Below, piece after piece: positions 1 through 7,702 of a DNA stretch of 64,000 nt; position 1 is the stretch's first letter, and each line of letters starts with the position of its first letter. The DNA comes from Roseospira visakhapatnamensis (GTDB taxonomy: Bacteria; Pseudomonadota; Alphaproteobacteria; Rhodospirillales; Rhodospirillaceae). Below the pieces are notes generated by a model. It did not search any database. It had not been told where the DNA came from and saw nothing but the letters and a program-made list of their open reading frames with translations. The stretch lies in assembly GCF_014197915.1 (NCBI RefSeq), contig NZ_JACIGK010000007.1, forward strand, positions 1-64,000, read 5' to 3'. A program made the translations under genes and the position numbers.

Positions 1-283
1 AAAGAAGCGCTCGACAAAGTTATGCCAACAGAGTGCAGCAGCTATATGCGGCATTCCGGCTATGGCCCAACTTGATCTCGGATTACTCTAGAGTGCAAAT
101 TCCGAGCGATCCGAACCGGATCGCGACGACGATTTGCTTAAACATCAGAGTCTTAGACACGGTCCGTGAGTCCAGACTCACGCACCATGCTCTCAGGACA
201 AGGCGTCGGCGCGCCCGCATCCACGGCGTCCATGGGCGACGTCCATGGGCAGGAGGCGGACGCGCCGCCACCGGTCAGGGATC
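1..283. other. window-edge non-coding stretch
   Basis: No convincing gene is seen. The first 160 bases are less GC-rich than the rest of the window. A near-perfect palindrome lies at 165-182 (arms CGTGAGTC and GACTCACG with CA between). The 10-base string GTCCATGGGC occurs twice close to 230-250. Short open frames here have no recognisable protein character. The next gene to the right (DUF1674) ends at 284 on the minus strand, so this stretch is its 3' flank. Confidence 0.5.
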
Positions 284-511
284 TCAGAAGTCGCTACAGC
301 GCCCCTTCACTTCCCAGTCGTGGTAGCGGGTGGGCTCGGGGCCGCGCGGGCCGCCGATCTCCACCCCATGGTCGTCCCCGGCGGGCGGCGCATCGGGCGC
401 CCCATCGGCCGGCGCCGGTTGCGCGGACGCCTTGGGCTTGGGCGGGGTCAGGGGCAGGGGCAAGGCCTCCCCCCAGCCGGAGCCGGGATCGCGGGTATCG
501 CTGCTGGTCAT
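284..511 (-). CDS. DUF1674 protein, SdhAF4-like
   Basis: A 75-residue protein ending in the DUF1674 signature EIGGPRGPEPTRYHDWEVKG followed by RCSDF. The family is the bacterial relative of succinate dehydrogenase assembly factor 4, which helps mature the flavinylated SdhA subunit; that role is inferred from the family. The N-terminal half is proline- and alanine-rich and probably disordered. The start at 511 is chosen because AGGGAGA sits just upstream, and longer readings add only unconserved residues. It is divergent from htpX, a neighbour pair I recall from other alphaproteobacteria. Confidence 0.85.
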   Translation of the reverse strand: MTSSDTRDPGSGWGEALPLPLTPPKPKASAQPAPADGAPDAPPAGDDHGVEIGGPRGPEPTRYHDWEVKGRCSDF

Positions 512-814
512 GGACGGTCTCCCTGGTCTGCGGATCGTGGTCGATCCGGGGTGTGTCGGTCCGGCCTCGTTGGCGGGCCGGATCCTCACGCGGGGCGACG
601 GCGCACCCCAGACTTGTCTTCGCCCGACCACGGGCCAGCGGTCAAGCGGTGACTCTCGCCAACAGTCACGGATCGAGACCGCTGCAACCCTTCGCCGGTC
701 TCGCCACGCAACCCTTTCGCGTTCGGCGGCACGCGAATGTCCTTGACCGGAGCCCCCAGCCCCCTATGTCGAAGGCCAACCATTCCTGTTCCTGATGTGG
801 AGGGTCCCCCACCC
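512..814. promoter_or_regulatory. divergent promoter region, DUF1674 / htpX
   Basis: About 300 bases separate the divergent starts of the DUF1674 gene and htpX and must hold both promoters. No clear -35/-10 pair or operator could be picked out by eye. Confidence 0.4.
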
Positions 815-1729
815 ATGTCGTTCATGCGAGTCGCAGTCCTGCTGGCGGTGATGACCGGCCTGTTCCTCACCGTCGGCTACATGATCGGCGGTGCCGGGGG
901 CATGATGATTGCCCTTCTGGTGGCGCTGGGCATGAACTTCTTCGCCTACTGGAACTCGGACAAGATGGTGCTGTCCATGCACGGCGCCCGCCAGGTGTCC
1001 GAGCGCGAGGCCCCGCAGTTCGTGGGCCTGGTGCGCGAGTTGGCGGCGCGGGCCGATCTGCCCATGCCGCGCGTGTTCATCATCGACACGCCGCAGCCCA
1101 ACGCCTTCGCCACCGGCCGCAACCCGGCCAACGCGGCGGTGGCGGCCACCACCGGCCTGCTCAACATGATGACGCGCGAGCAGGTGGCCGGGGTGATGGC
1201 CCACGAACTGGCGCATGTGAAGAACCGCGACACCCTGACCATGACGGTGACCGCGACCATCGCCGGCGCCATCGGCATGCTGGCCAACTTCGCCTTCTTC
1301 TTCGGCGGCAACCGCGACAACCCCCTGGGGGTGGTGGGCGCGCTGCTGGTGGCCATCCTGGCGCCCATCGCCGCCATGATCGTGCAGATGGCCATCTCGC
1401 GGCACAACGAGTACAACGCCGACGCCGAGGGCGCGCGCATCTGCGGCAATCCCCTTTGGCTGGCCGACGCCCTGGAGCGGCTGGAGCAGGGGTCGCGGCG
1501 CATCGACAACCACGCGGCCGAGCGCAATCCGGCCACCGCCCACCTGTTCATCGTCAACCCGCTGCATGCCCACAAGCACGACAGCCTGTTCAGCACCCAC
1601 CCGGCCACCGCCAACCGCGTACGGGCGCTGCGCGACCTGGCGACCGGTGCCGCCGGCGACACCCGCGCCGGAGCCTCGCGCATTCCGTCCAGCGGCGGCC
1701 AGCGGCGCCCGCGCGGCCCCTGGGGGTGA
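815..1729 (+). CDS. htpX: membrane zinc metalloprotease HtpX
   Basis: An M48 family protease of 304 residues, which degrades misfolded inner-membrane proteins. Two N-terminal hydrophobic segments (about residues 5-22 and 29-46) precede the zinc motif HELAH at 130-134. Two more hydrophobic segments (about 145-163 and 172-192) follow, and then [10 protein letters not shown] near 198-207, which supplies the third zinc ligand. Length and order match HtpX. The start at 815 begins the conserved N-terminus MSFMR; a possible start further upstream would add a proline-rich leader that looks non-coding. The C-terminus is a basic Gly/Arg/Pro tail. It is followed by rsmB after 51 bases. Confidence 0.95.
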   Translation: MSFMRVAVLLAVMTGLFLTVGYMIGGAGGMMIALLVALGMNFFAYWNSDKMVLSMHGARQVSEREAPQFVGLVRELAARADLPMPRVFIIDTPQPNAFATGRNPANAAVAATTGLLNMMTREQVAGVMAHELAHVKNRDTLTMTVTATIAGAIGMLANFAFFFGGNRDNPLGVVGALLVAILAPIAAMIVQMAISRHNEYNADAEGARICGNPLWLADALERLEQGSRRIDNHAAERNPATAHLFIVNPLHAHKHDSLFSTHPATANRVRALRDLATGAAGDTRAGASRIPSSGGQRRPRGPWG

Positions 1730-1780
1730 GCAGCCCACCCCCGGCTTGACCCCCCGGTCGGCGCGGCGTAAGCGGACCCC

Positions 1781-3100
1781 ATGAAAACCCGCCAAGCCGC
1801 CCTGGCCGTGCTGCGCCAGGTGCTCGACCGCCACCGCCCGCTGGACGAGGCCCTGGGCGGCGCCGTCACCGGCCTGGAGGCGCGCGACCGCGCCTTCGTC
1901 CATACCCTCGCCGCCGGCACCCTGCGCCACCTGGGGCGCATCGACGCCCTGCTGGACCGGTGCCTGAGCCGCCCGCTGCCCGACAAGGCGCGTCCGGTGC
2001 GCCATGTGCTGCGCCTGGGCGCGGCCCAACTGCTGGTGCTGGGCATGCCGCCCCACGCCGCCGTCAGCACCGCCGTCGACCTGTGCGTCGCCACCCGCCA
2101 GGGCGGCCACAAGGGGCTGGTCAACGCCGTGCTGCGGCGCCTGGACCGCGAGGGTCGCGCCTGGTGGGATGCCCAGGACGGCCCGCGCCTGAACACGCCG
2201 GACTGGCTGTGGGCGGCGTGGGGGACCGCGTTCGGCGAGCCCGCGGCCCGGGCCATCGCCACCGCGCACCAGCATCCGGCGCCCCTGGACCTGACGCCGC
2301 GTGATCCGGCGGACGCCGCGATGTGGGCCGGGCGCCTGGGGGCCGCCCTTCTGCCCACCGGCAGCCTGCGCCTGCCGGCCGGCCATGCCCCGGTGCCCGA
2401 CCTGCCCGGCCATGACAACGGCGCCTGGTGGGTCCAGGACGCCGCCGCCGCGCTGCCGGCGCGCCTGCTGCGCCCCGGACCGGGCCTGCGGGTGGCCGAC
2501 CTGTGCGCGGCCCCCGGCGGCAAGACCCTGCAACTGGCCGCCGCCGGCGCCGAGGTGGTGGCCCTGGACCGCTCCGACGCGCGGCTCGAACGGCTGCGCG
2601 AGAACCTGGCCCGCGCCGGCCTGGACGACCGGGTCCGGGTGGTCACCGCCGATGTCCTGACCTGGCCCGGGGACGATCACGGCCCCTTCGACGCCGTGCT
2701 GCTGGACGCGCCGTGTTCGGCCACCGGCACGCTGCGCCGCCATCCCGACGGCCTGTGGCTGAAGGCGCCCGAGGCCATGCCCGCCCTGGCCGCGACCCAG
2801 CGGGCCTTGCTGGCGGCGGCGGCGGCGCGGCTGGCACCCGGCGGGCTGCTGGTCTATGCGGTGTGCTCGCTGCTGCCCGACGAAGGCCCGGCGGTGGTCG
2901 AGTCCCTGCTGGCGGCGCGGCCGGACCTGCGGCGCGATCCGGTGACCGCCACCGAGGTGGGCGGCCTGGACGATCTCATGACGCCCGTGGGCGACCTGCG
3001 CACCCTGCCCTGCCACCTGGCGGACGCCGGCGGGATGGACGGCTTCTACGCGGCGCGGCTGCGGCGAACGGGGTCGGCGCCCCCGCCCTTGGGCCGATGA
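1781..3100 (+). CDS. rsmB: 16S rRNA (cytosine-C5)-methyltransferase RsmB/Sun
   Basis: 439 residues. The first 140 or so form a NusB-like RNA-binding domain, beginning MKTRQAALAVLRQVLDRH. The rest is a Rossmann methyltransferase with the SAM-binding motif ADLCAAPGGKTLQLA, the DAPCSATGTLRRHPD motif and a second catalytic cysteine in YAVCSLLPDEG. By family it methylates C967 of 16S rRNA. It lies downstream of htpX on the same strand, a common alphaproteobacterial order, and converges on the EamA transporter gene, whose stop is only about 20 bases away. Confidence 0.93.
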   Translation: MKTRQAALAVLRQVLDRHRPLDEALGGAVTGLEARDRAFVHTLAAGTLRHLGRIDALLDRCLSRPLPDKARPVRHVLRLGAAQLLVLGMPPHAAVSTAVDLCVATRQGGHKGLVNAVLRRLDREGRAWWDAQDGPRLNTPDWLWAAWGTAFGEPAARAIATAHQHPAPLDLTPRDPADAAMWAGRLGAALLPTGSLRLPAGHAPVPDLPGHDNGAWWVQDAAAALPARLLRPGPGLRVADLCAAPGGKTLQLAAAGAEVVALDRSDARLERLRENLARAGLDDRVRVVTADVLTWPGDDHGPFDAVLLDAPCSATGTLRRHPDGLWLKAPEAMPALAATQRALLAAAAARLAPGGLLVYAVCSLLPDEGPAVVESLLAARPDLRRDPVTATEVGGLDDLMTPVGDLRTLPCHLADAGGMDGFYAARLRRTGSAPPPLGR

Positions 3101-3121
3101 TCGTGACCCTGTCCGTTGGGT

Positions 3122-4069
3122 TCACTCGGCCGGCGGCTCGGACGCGTGCCGGATCCGGCCGCGCTGGCGCTCGCGATGCAGGGTATAGAGCGCCGCGCCG
3201 ATGATCAGCGCCGCCCCGGTCCAGATGGCCGGGCCGGGAAACTCCCCGAACAGCACGAATCCCAAGGCCGTCACCCAGAGCAACTGAGTGTAGTTCATGG
3301 GCGCCACGGCCGAGGGCTCGGCGTGCCGATAGGCGGAGATCAGCAGGAACTGGCCCACCACGGCCGAGCCCCCCATGGCCAGCACCAGCAGCAGGGTGAC
3401 CGCATCGGGCGTGACCCACATGAAGGCCGCCGGCACCGCCAGGATCACCGACATCAACGCCGAGGAATACAGCATCATGACCATCGTGCCCTCGGTGCTG
3501 GACAGCAGCCGCACGCAGATGCTCATGCCGGCCACGGCGGCCGCCGAGATCAGGCCGGCCACCATCGCCAGGTCGACCTGGCCGCCGGTCCACGGGCGCA
3601 GGATCACCAGCACCCCCAGGAAGCCGATGGCCACGGCGCTCCAGCGGTGCGGCCCCACCACCTCGCGCAGCACCACCACCGCCAGCAGGGTGACGAACAG
3701 GGCGCGGCTGAAGCTGATCGAAATGGCCGTCGCCAGCGGCAGGTTCACCAGGGCATAGAACCCGGTCATCACCGTCACCACCGTCAGCCCCAGGCGAATC
3801 CCGTGCAGGCCGAGGCGGCGGGTGAACAGCGCGCTCGGGTCGCGGCGGACGGCCATCACCGCGAAGGGCAGCAGCACGACGGCCTGAAAGGCCGCCCTGA
3901 AGAAGGCCATTTCCAGGGTCGGCAGGGTCTGGCCGAGATAGCGGATCAGGGTCGCCATGACCGAAAAGAAGAAGGCCGAGGCCAGCATCAGCAGACCGCC
4001 CCGCACGTTGGTCGACAGACCGGACCAGACGACGGGTGCCGTCAGACGACCTGGCTGAGGAAGGGGCAT
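3122..4069 (-). CDS. EamA/DMT family transporter
   Basis: About 315 residues made of roughly ten hydrophobic helices in two EamA repeats. The N-terminal repeat begins NVRGGLLMLASAFFFSVMA. The protein is an inner-membrane drug/metabolite exporter or permease of unknown substrate. The C-terminus is a short basic tail (HRERQRGRIRHASEPPAE). The start at 4069 (MPLPQPGRL) is preferred; an upstream ATG at 4093 would add eight residues, and neither has a strong ribosome binding site. Confidence 0.85.
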   Translation of the reverse strand: MPLPQPGRLTAPVVWSGLSTNVRGGLLMLASAFFFSVMATLIRYLGQTLPTLEMAFFRAAFQAVVLLPFAVMAVRRDPSALFTRRLGLHGIRLGLTVVTVMTGFYALVNLPLATAISISFSRALFVTLLAVVVLREVVGPHRWSAVAIGFLGVLVILRPWTGGQVDLAMVAGLISAAAVAGMSICVRLLSSTEGTMVMMLYSSALMSVILAVPAAFMWVTPDAVTLLLVLAMGGSAVVGQFLLISAYRHAEPSAVAPMNYTQLLWVTALGFVLFGEFPGPAIWTGAALIIGAALYTLHRERQRGRIRHASEPPAE

Positions 4070-4212
4070 ACGGAAACACCTGACGCATTTCACCCGACGG
4101 CGGAGAACCCCAATCTAGACCCGCGTCGCTTGCTCGTCCATGTGCGGCGGTGGGAGATAACACCAGCGGCGGATGGCTGTGACTTATGCGCCGAACCGCA
4201 CCGGCCACGGAG

Positions 4213-4241
4213 GCCACCGGCCATGGTCCATGACCGGTGGC
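4213..4241. repeat. CATGG-centred palindrome (REP-like), copy a
   Basis: A 29-base imperfect palindrome with arms GCCACCGG and CCGGTGGC and centre CCATGGTCCATG. It lies in the 288-base gap between the divergent EamA and asparaginase genes. Related palindromes occur at 29285-29311, 54758-54790 and, more distantly, 56650-56670, which suggests a small dispersed repeat family. Confidence 0.5.
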
Positions 4242-4357
4242 ATGACGTCGCGCCCTTGGCGACCGCTTGCCCGGGCTGACGGCCGCTGCCACAGTCGGCG
4301 CCGATCCTGGCCCTGTCTCTATCCCTGTTCCCTTCCCCGAAGACCTGGAGCGTCACC

Positions 4358-5515
4358 ATGACCGCATCCGCCCCGGACCAGACCACGCCCGCGCCGGCGG
4401 GCAACGCCACGACGGAGGACGAGCCGCCAAGCGTGGCCTTTCCCGACAACCCGGTGCTGGCGGCCATCACCCGGGATCCGGGGATCGAATCCCACCATCG
4501 CGGCGCGGTCATCGTCCTGGACGCGGCCGGCGCGGTCCGCCTGGCCTGGGGCGACGTGGAACGGCCGGTGTTCCCGCGATCGGCCCTGAAGCCCATCCAG
4601 GCGCTGGCGTTGCTGGAGGCGCTGCCGGACCCGGGCGCCCTGTCTGACGAGCGGGTGGCCCTGCACACGGCGTCCCACTCCGGCTGGCCCGCGCACACCG
4701 ACCGCGTCGCCGCCTGGCTGGCCGACCTGGGTCTCTCGACCGACGCGCTGTCCTGCGGCGCCGGGGACTGGCCCATGGACCCGGCGGCCGCCCGCGCCCT
4801 GGCGGCCACCGGCGCGCGGCCGTCGGCCCTGCATCACAATTGCTCCGGCCAGCATACCGGGTTCCTGATGCTGGCCGGCCTGATGGGGGTATCCCCGCGC
4901 GGCTACGCGTCGGCCGACCACCCGGTGCAGCGGGCGGTCACGGCGGTGATCGCCGACATGACCGACGTCGCGCCCGACTCCCTGCCCTGGGGCGTCGAGG
5001 GCTGCGGGGTGCCCTCTCCGGCCATGCCGCTGTGGGCCGTGGCCCTGGGCATGGCGCGGCTCGCCGACCCGTCGGGCCTGAGTCCGGGCCGGGCGGCGGC
5101 GGCGACTCGGCTGCGCCGGGCCATGGCCGCGCACCCCGACCTGGTGGCTGGGCCGGGACGCTGCGACACCCGGGTGGCGTCGGCGACCGGCGGACGGGTG
5201 CTGACCAAGATCGGCGCCGAGGGCAATGTCGTCGCCCTCATCCCCGACGCCGGCCTGGGCCTTGCCCTGAAGATCGACGACGGCGCCGGGCGCGGAGCCG
5301 AACTGGCCCTGGGGAGCGTGCTGGACGCGCTGTCGCTGTTGCAGGACTCCGAACGCGCGGCGCTGGCCGACCTGTTTCAGCCGACGGTGACCAACGCCGC
5401 CGGACGGATCGTCGGGCGCGGGTTGCCGGTGCGCCCGGCCGAGGCCGACTCGGACGACGCCGACGACGGTGATCCGTGGGACTGGGACGACGACGACACC
5501 GACGACCATGCCTGA
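4358..5515 (+). CDS. L-asparaginase, Rhizobium-type (PF06089 family)
   Basis: 385 residues of the family of thermolabile, zinc-containing bacterial asparaginases that hydrolyse asparagine to aspartate and ammonia. Diagnostic blocks are FPRSALKPIQ (the Ser/Lys pair of the SxxK-like centre), TASHSGW, HNCSGQHTGFL and GVEGCGVPSPAMPL. In R. etli asparaginase (from memory) the metal-site lysine falls where this protein has Gln (CSGQ instead of CSGK), and the aspartate before the last Cys is Glu here. The C-terminus carries an unusual Asp-rich tail (DSDDADDGDPWDWDDDD). It is a single gene with no asparagine transporter beside it. Confidence 0.85.
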   Translation: MTASAPDQTTPAPAGNATTEDEPPSVAFPDNPVLAAITRDPGIESHHRGAVIVLDAAGAVRLAWGDVERPVFPRSALKPIQALALLEALPDPGALSDERVALHTASHSGWPAHTDRVAAWLADLGLSTDALSCGAGDWPMDPAAARALAATGARPSALHHNCSGQHTGFLMLAGLMGVSPRGYASADHPVQRAVTAVIADMTDVAPDSLPWGVEGCGVPSPAMPLWAVALGMARLADPSGLSPGRAAAATRLRRAMAAHPDLVAGPGRCDTRVASATGGRVLTKIGAEGNVVALIPDAGLGLALKIDDGAGRGAELALGSVLDALSLLQDSERAALADLFQPTVTNAAGRIVGRGLPVRPAEADSDDADDGDPWDWDDDDTDDHA

Positions 5516-5912
5516 CCGTCGCCCCGTGGGAGTCGCCGGCCATCCCGGGCAAGAGTCGGATGGCGCGGCGGCGCGGACCGGCCGGCCGGCCCCGGTCCAG
5601 CGTCTTCCGTGGGTTCGGCCGGCGATGATCGCGCCCGCCTCCAGGTGCGACGCCTGATATTCACTCGCAAAAAGCGTTCGTCAATCCACTTTGACAGACT
5701 GTGTGAAAGGCAGGGTTGACACTCGCCGACCATTATGAAAAAAACGTAATCGGATTGCGGGGACGCCGCGATCCTCGGGGACGGCCCGGCCTGCCAGTAG
5801 AGGTAAGCGCATCCGCTCCGAGGCGTACGGTATCCCGGCTCCCCACAAGGGGGTCGCGAACCCGATCCAGAATCGGATTGCATGATCCAAGTTCGACAGA
5901 GGGGAAAACAAA
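5516..5912 (+). promoter_or_regulatory. leader/promoter region of first light-harvesting pair
   Basis: No gene is seen between the asparaginase gene and the first beta gene. TTGACA-like boxes occur at 5691-5696 and 5716-5721, but no matching -10 box is convincing. The 18-base string at 5735-5752 (ATGAAAAAAACGTAATCG) recurs with two changes at 6408-6425 in front of the second pair. A small hairpin (CCGAT at 5862-5866, ATCGG at 5872-5876) lies 37 bases before the start. The Shine-Dalgarno AGAGGGGAAAAC is nearly the same in both pairs. Confidence 0.6.
5735..5752 (+). promoter_or_regulatory. conserved upstream element, puc copy 1
   Basis: This 18-base stretch matches 6408-6425 at 16 of 18 positions (consensus ATGAAMAAAACGYAATCG). 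It is followed in both places, about 5 bases later, by CGGGGAC. It lies 161-178 bases before the first beta start. Conservation amid otherwise diverged leaders suggests a transcription-factor, IHF or promoter site; no known consensus was matched. Confidence 0.45.
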
Positions 5913-6089
5913 ATGGCTGATGCTCCCGTGACCAGCTACAAGAACCTGAACCGGACCGGCCTGACCGACGACGAGGCCAAGGCCTTCCATGCCATGTTCC
6001 AGCGCGCTGGCCAGACCTTCTTCGCCCTGGCGCTGGTTGCCCACTTCCTGGTGTGGGCTTGGCTGCCCTGGTTCCCGTCCGCCAGCTGA
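5913..6089 (+). CDS. pucB: light-harvesting complex beta subunit, copy 1
   Basis: A 58-residue antenna beta peptide with one transmembrane helix. The polar N-terminus ends in GLTDDEAKAFHAMF, whose His is the conserved outer histidine. The helix carries AHFLVWAW, whose His ligates bacteriochlorophyll. The end is LPWFPSAS. Sequence style (Rsp. molischianum-like, with WxW-x-PW) does not separate LH2 from LH1, but no reaction-centre genes follow and there are two isolated pairs, so LH2 (puc) is preferred. It differs from copy 2 by an inserted VT near the N-terminus and a few substitutions. The alpha gene follows after 59 bases. Confidence 0.9.
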   Translation: MADAPVTSYKNLNRTGLTDDEAKAFHAMFQRAGQTFFALALVAHFLVWAWLPWFPSAS

Positions 6090-6148
6090 TCCAGAACGTC
6101 CGGAAGTACACACTTCATACCTAATTTGACGACAAGCGGAGAAGACTC

Positions 6149-6310
6149 ATGGTCCCCAACTTCTTCAATGAAGACTGGCGCTTCTGGCAGATCATCAACC
6201 CCAAGGATGGTCTGGCTGGCACGATGATCGGTCTGGCGGTTCTGGCCGTGCTGATCCACCTCGCTCTCCTGTTCGGCAGCGAAGGCATCGCGAAGGCCTG
6301 GATGGGCTGA
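6149..6310 (+). CDS. pucA: light-harvesting complex alpha subunit, copy 1
   Basis: A 53-residue alpha peptide: MVPNFFNEDWRFWQI, then one helix with the bacteriochlorophyll-binding His in VLIHLALLFG, ending AKAWMG. The first 15 residues equal those of copy 2, but the membrane helix is quite different and more aliphatic (GTMIGLAVLAVLIH). The Shine-Dalgarno region GCGGAGAAGACTC directly precedes the ATG and is shared with copy 2. Position +13 after the ligand His is Ala and +14 is Trp, so the Tyr/Trp pair that red-shifts classical B850 is only half present. Confidence 0.9.
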   Translation: MVPNFFNEDWRFWQIINPKDGLAGTMIGLAVLAVLIHLALLFGSEGIAKAWMG

Positions 6311-6377
6311 GCCAGCATCCGATCGTGATGGGGCGGTTCGCCGCGCCTCTGGTGACGGAATGCGAGACTCCTGTGAT

Positions 6378-6406
6378 CTTGGCGGTGAGATTGCCTTGCC
6401 GCCAAG
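6378..6406 (+). other. intercistronic hairpin after first LH pair
   Basis: A perfect 8-bp stem (CTTGGCGG / CCGCCAAG) with a 13-base loop lies 68 bases after the first alpha stop. No T-tract follows, so it is more likely an mRNA 3'-stabilising or attenuating hairpin than an intrinsic terminator. It directly abuts the conserved 18-base element at 6408-6425. Confidence 0.5.
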
Positions 6407-6407
6407 G

Positions 6408-6425
6408 ATGAACAAAACGCAATCG
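6408..6425 (+). promoter_or_regulatory. conserved upstream element, puc copy 2
   Basis: ATGAACAAAACGCAATCG, matching 5735-5752 at 16 of 18 bases, and followed by CGGGGAC in the same way. It lies 176-193 bases before the second beta start. The rest of this 290-base spacer (6311-6600) has no gene. Near its 3' end it repeats the first leader loosely (CCGATCC..GAATTCGGATTG and a GAGGGGAACAAAA ribosome site). Confidence 0.45.
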
Positions 6426-6600
6426 ATGGTCGGGGACTGAAGGGCTTTACAGAGTGCCGGGACGGGCTGGCTGATTGTCCTGCTACTCCCGCAAGCCGGT
6501 AACGCCACGACTGACGATGTGAGACCGGAGACTCGATCTCAAATCGGCCCGATCCCGAATTCGGATTGACCCAATTCGACGTACCTTGAGGGGAACAAAA

Positions 6601-6771
6601 ATGGCTGATGCTCCCAGCTACAAGAACCTGAACCGGACCGGCCTGACCGACGACGAAGCCAAGGCCTTCCACGCTATGTTCCAGCGCTCGGGCCAGGTTT
6701 TCTTCGCCCTGTGCCTGGTGGCGCACTTCCTGGTGTGGGCCTGGATGCCCTGGTTCCCGGCCGCCAGCTGA
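6601..6771 (+). CDS. pucB: light-harvesting complex beta subunit, copy 2
   Basis: A 56-residue beta peptide, nearly identical to copy 1: GLTDDEAKAFHAMF, one transmembrane helix with the ligand His in VAHFLVWAW, and the end MPWFPAAS. It lacks the two residues VT after MADAP and has Cys in the helix (FALCLVAHF). The Shine-Dalgarno GAGGGGAAC lies just before the ATG. The alpha gene follows after 58 bases, and the pair appears to be transcribed with, or independently of, the first pair. Confidence 0.9.
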   Translation: MADAPSYKNLNRTGLTDDEAKAFHAMFQRSGQVFFALCLVAHFLVWAWMPWFPAAS

Positions 6772-6829
6772 TACGGCGCATTCGGAAACACACATCCCGG
6801 ATCTCATCTGACTTACGTGGAGAAGACTC

Positions 6830-6991
6830 ATGGTCCCCAATTTCTTCAATGAAGACTGGCGCTTCTGGCAGATCGTGTCCCCCCAGGAAGGCCTGATGGC
6901 CGTGTTCCACTTCCTGGTCTGGCTGGCGATCGTGATCCACTTCGCCATCCTGTTCGGTAGCGAGCGCTTCGCTGCGGCTTGGGTGGGCTGA
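6830..6991 (+). CDS. pucA: light-harvesting complex alpha subunit, copy 2
   Basis: A 53-residue alpha peptide sharing MVPNFFNEDWRFWQI with copy 1 but with a different helix. The helix holds a second His in AVFHFLVWLA, ahead of the ligand His in IVIHFAILFG. The FHFLVW string resembles the beta subunit's AHFLVW. The end is RFAAAWVG. The divergence is confined to the membrane half, as expected if the two pairs build spectrally different antenna rings. A GC-rich hairpin at 7102-7141 probably ends the transcript. Confidence 0.9.
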   Translation: MVPNFFNEDWRFWQIVSPQEGLMAVFHFLVWLAIVIHFAILFGSERFAAAWVG

Positions 6992-7101
6992 TACGCCGTC
7001 CGACCTGACGGGGTGGGTTCGCTCACTCCGCAGGTGGCGGGGTCTCCTGGGATCCCGCGTCCCTGATGATGGCACGTCCGTCACGACAGGGTGAATGTCT
7101 T

Positions 7102-7141
7102 GATATCGCCCGGCTCCGCACCTCGCGGGCCGGGCGATGTC
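7102..7141 (+). terminator. probable terminator of the LH operon
   Basis: A perfect 10-bp stem, ATCGCCCGGC (7105-7114) with GCCGGGCGAT (7129-7138), extendable by three more pairs to 7102/7141. It is followed by TTTATGG at 7142-7148, which is only a short T-rich tail. It lies 110 bases after the last alpha stop. Confidence 0.65.
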
Positions 7142-7145
7142 TTTA

Positions 7146-7702
7146 TGGCCTCCGTTTGGCGAACGCACCAGTTGGCGGCGGAATACCGGGACCGTGCCCG
7201 AGCGCCGCCCTGCGTGCGACCTCCCGCCGCGCCGTGTCCCGACCCGTCCCGGCGGCGGGACCATACGACTGCATAGTTGGCAAGACCGGGCGCCGGCAAG
7301 ACCGGGCCGAAGCCCCCCGGGCAAACCGAGGGCGGCCGGGGTGGACGGCGGCTTCCGTCGGTCGGCAGCGTCATCCCGGACCCCAGTTCAAAAACGCTGG
7401 ACCCACGAGGACCGGGCATGGCACCGAGACGCGAAGCCGGGGCGCGCGGACCGGCCGGGACGCGACGTCATACCCGACGACCATGATCCGGGTCGCCCCC
7501 ACCGCGCCAGCCCGTCGCGCCAGCCCGCCGGGCGTGACCCGCGCGGGCGTGCCCGCCGCCCATCACGGCTGGCCAGACCGGGGACGAAGGCGTAGACATT
7601 TGGCCACGTCGTCGTCCTCGGACCTCTCTCGGGGTCGTCCCTGGGACCGCCTCCACCCGGCGGCGTCGGCCCACAGGCCCCCTGCCACAGCACAGGTTCC
7701 CC
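7146..7702. other. 557-base gene-free spacer before bluB
   Basis: Open frames exist here on both strands, but none has recognisable protein features; they read as Arg/Pro/Gly-rich shadow translation. A cobalamin riboswitch was looked for in front of bluB, because the enzyme serves B12 synthesis, and was not found. GTCATCCCGG near 7371 and CATGATCCGGG near 7482 resemble pieces of GC-rich intergenic palindromes. Confidence 0.4.

Noticed and set aside
33-326. A short plus-strand gene at the window start.
   Set aside because: It overlaps the well-supported DUF1674 gene and its translation becomes Arg/Gly-rich shadow sequence.
5702-5721. PpsR-type TGT...ACA site upstream of the LH genes.
   Set aside because: The spacing is 14 bases, not 12, and no second copy is present before the other pair.
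7360-7500. REP-like repeat containing GTCATCCCGG and CATGATCCGGG.
   Set aside because: No second copy with matching arms was found in the window, and pairing between the two motifs is poor.
7146-7702. Cobalamin riboswitch in front of bluB.
   Set aside because: No B12-box sequence or the conserved core arrangement was found; only GCCACAG near the start codon, which is not enough.
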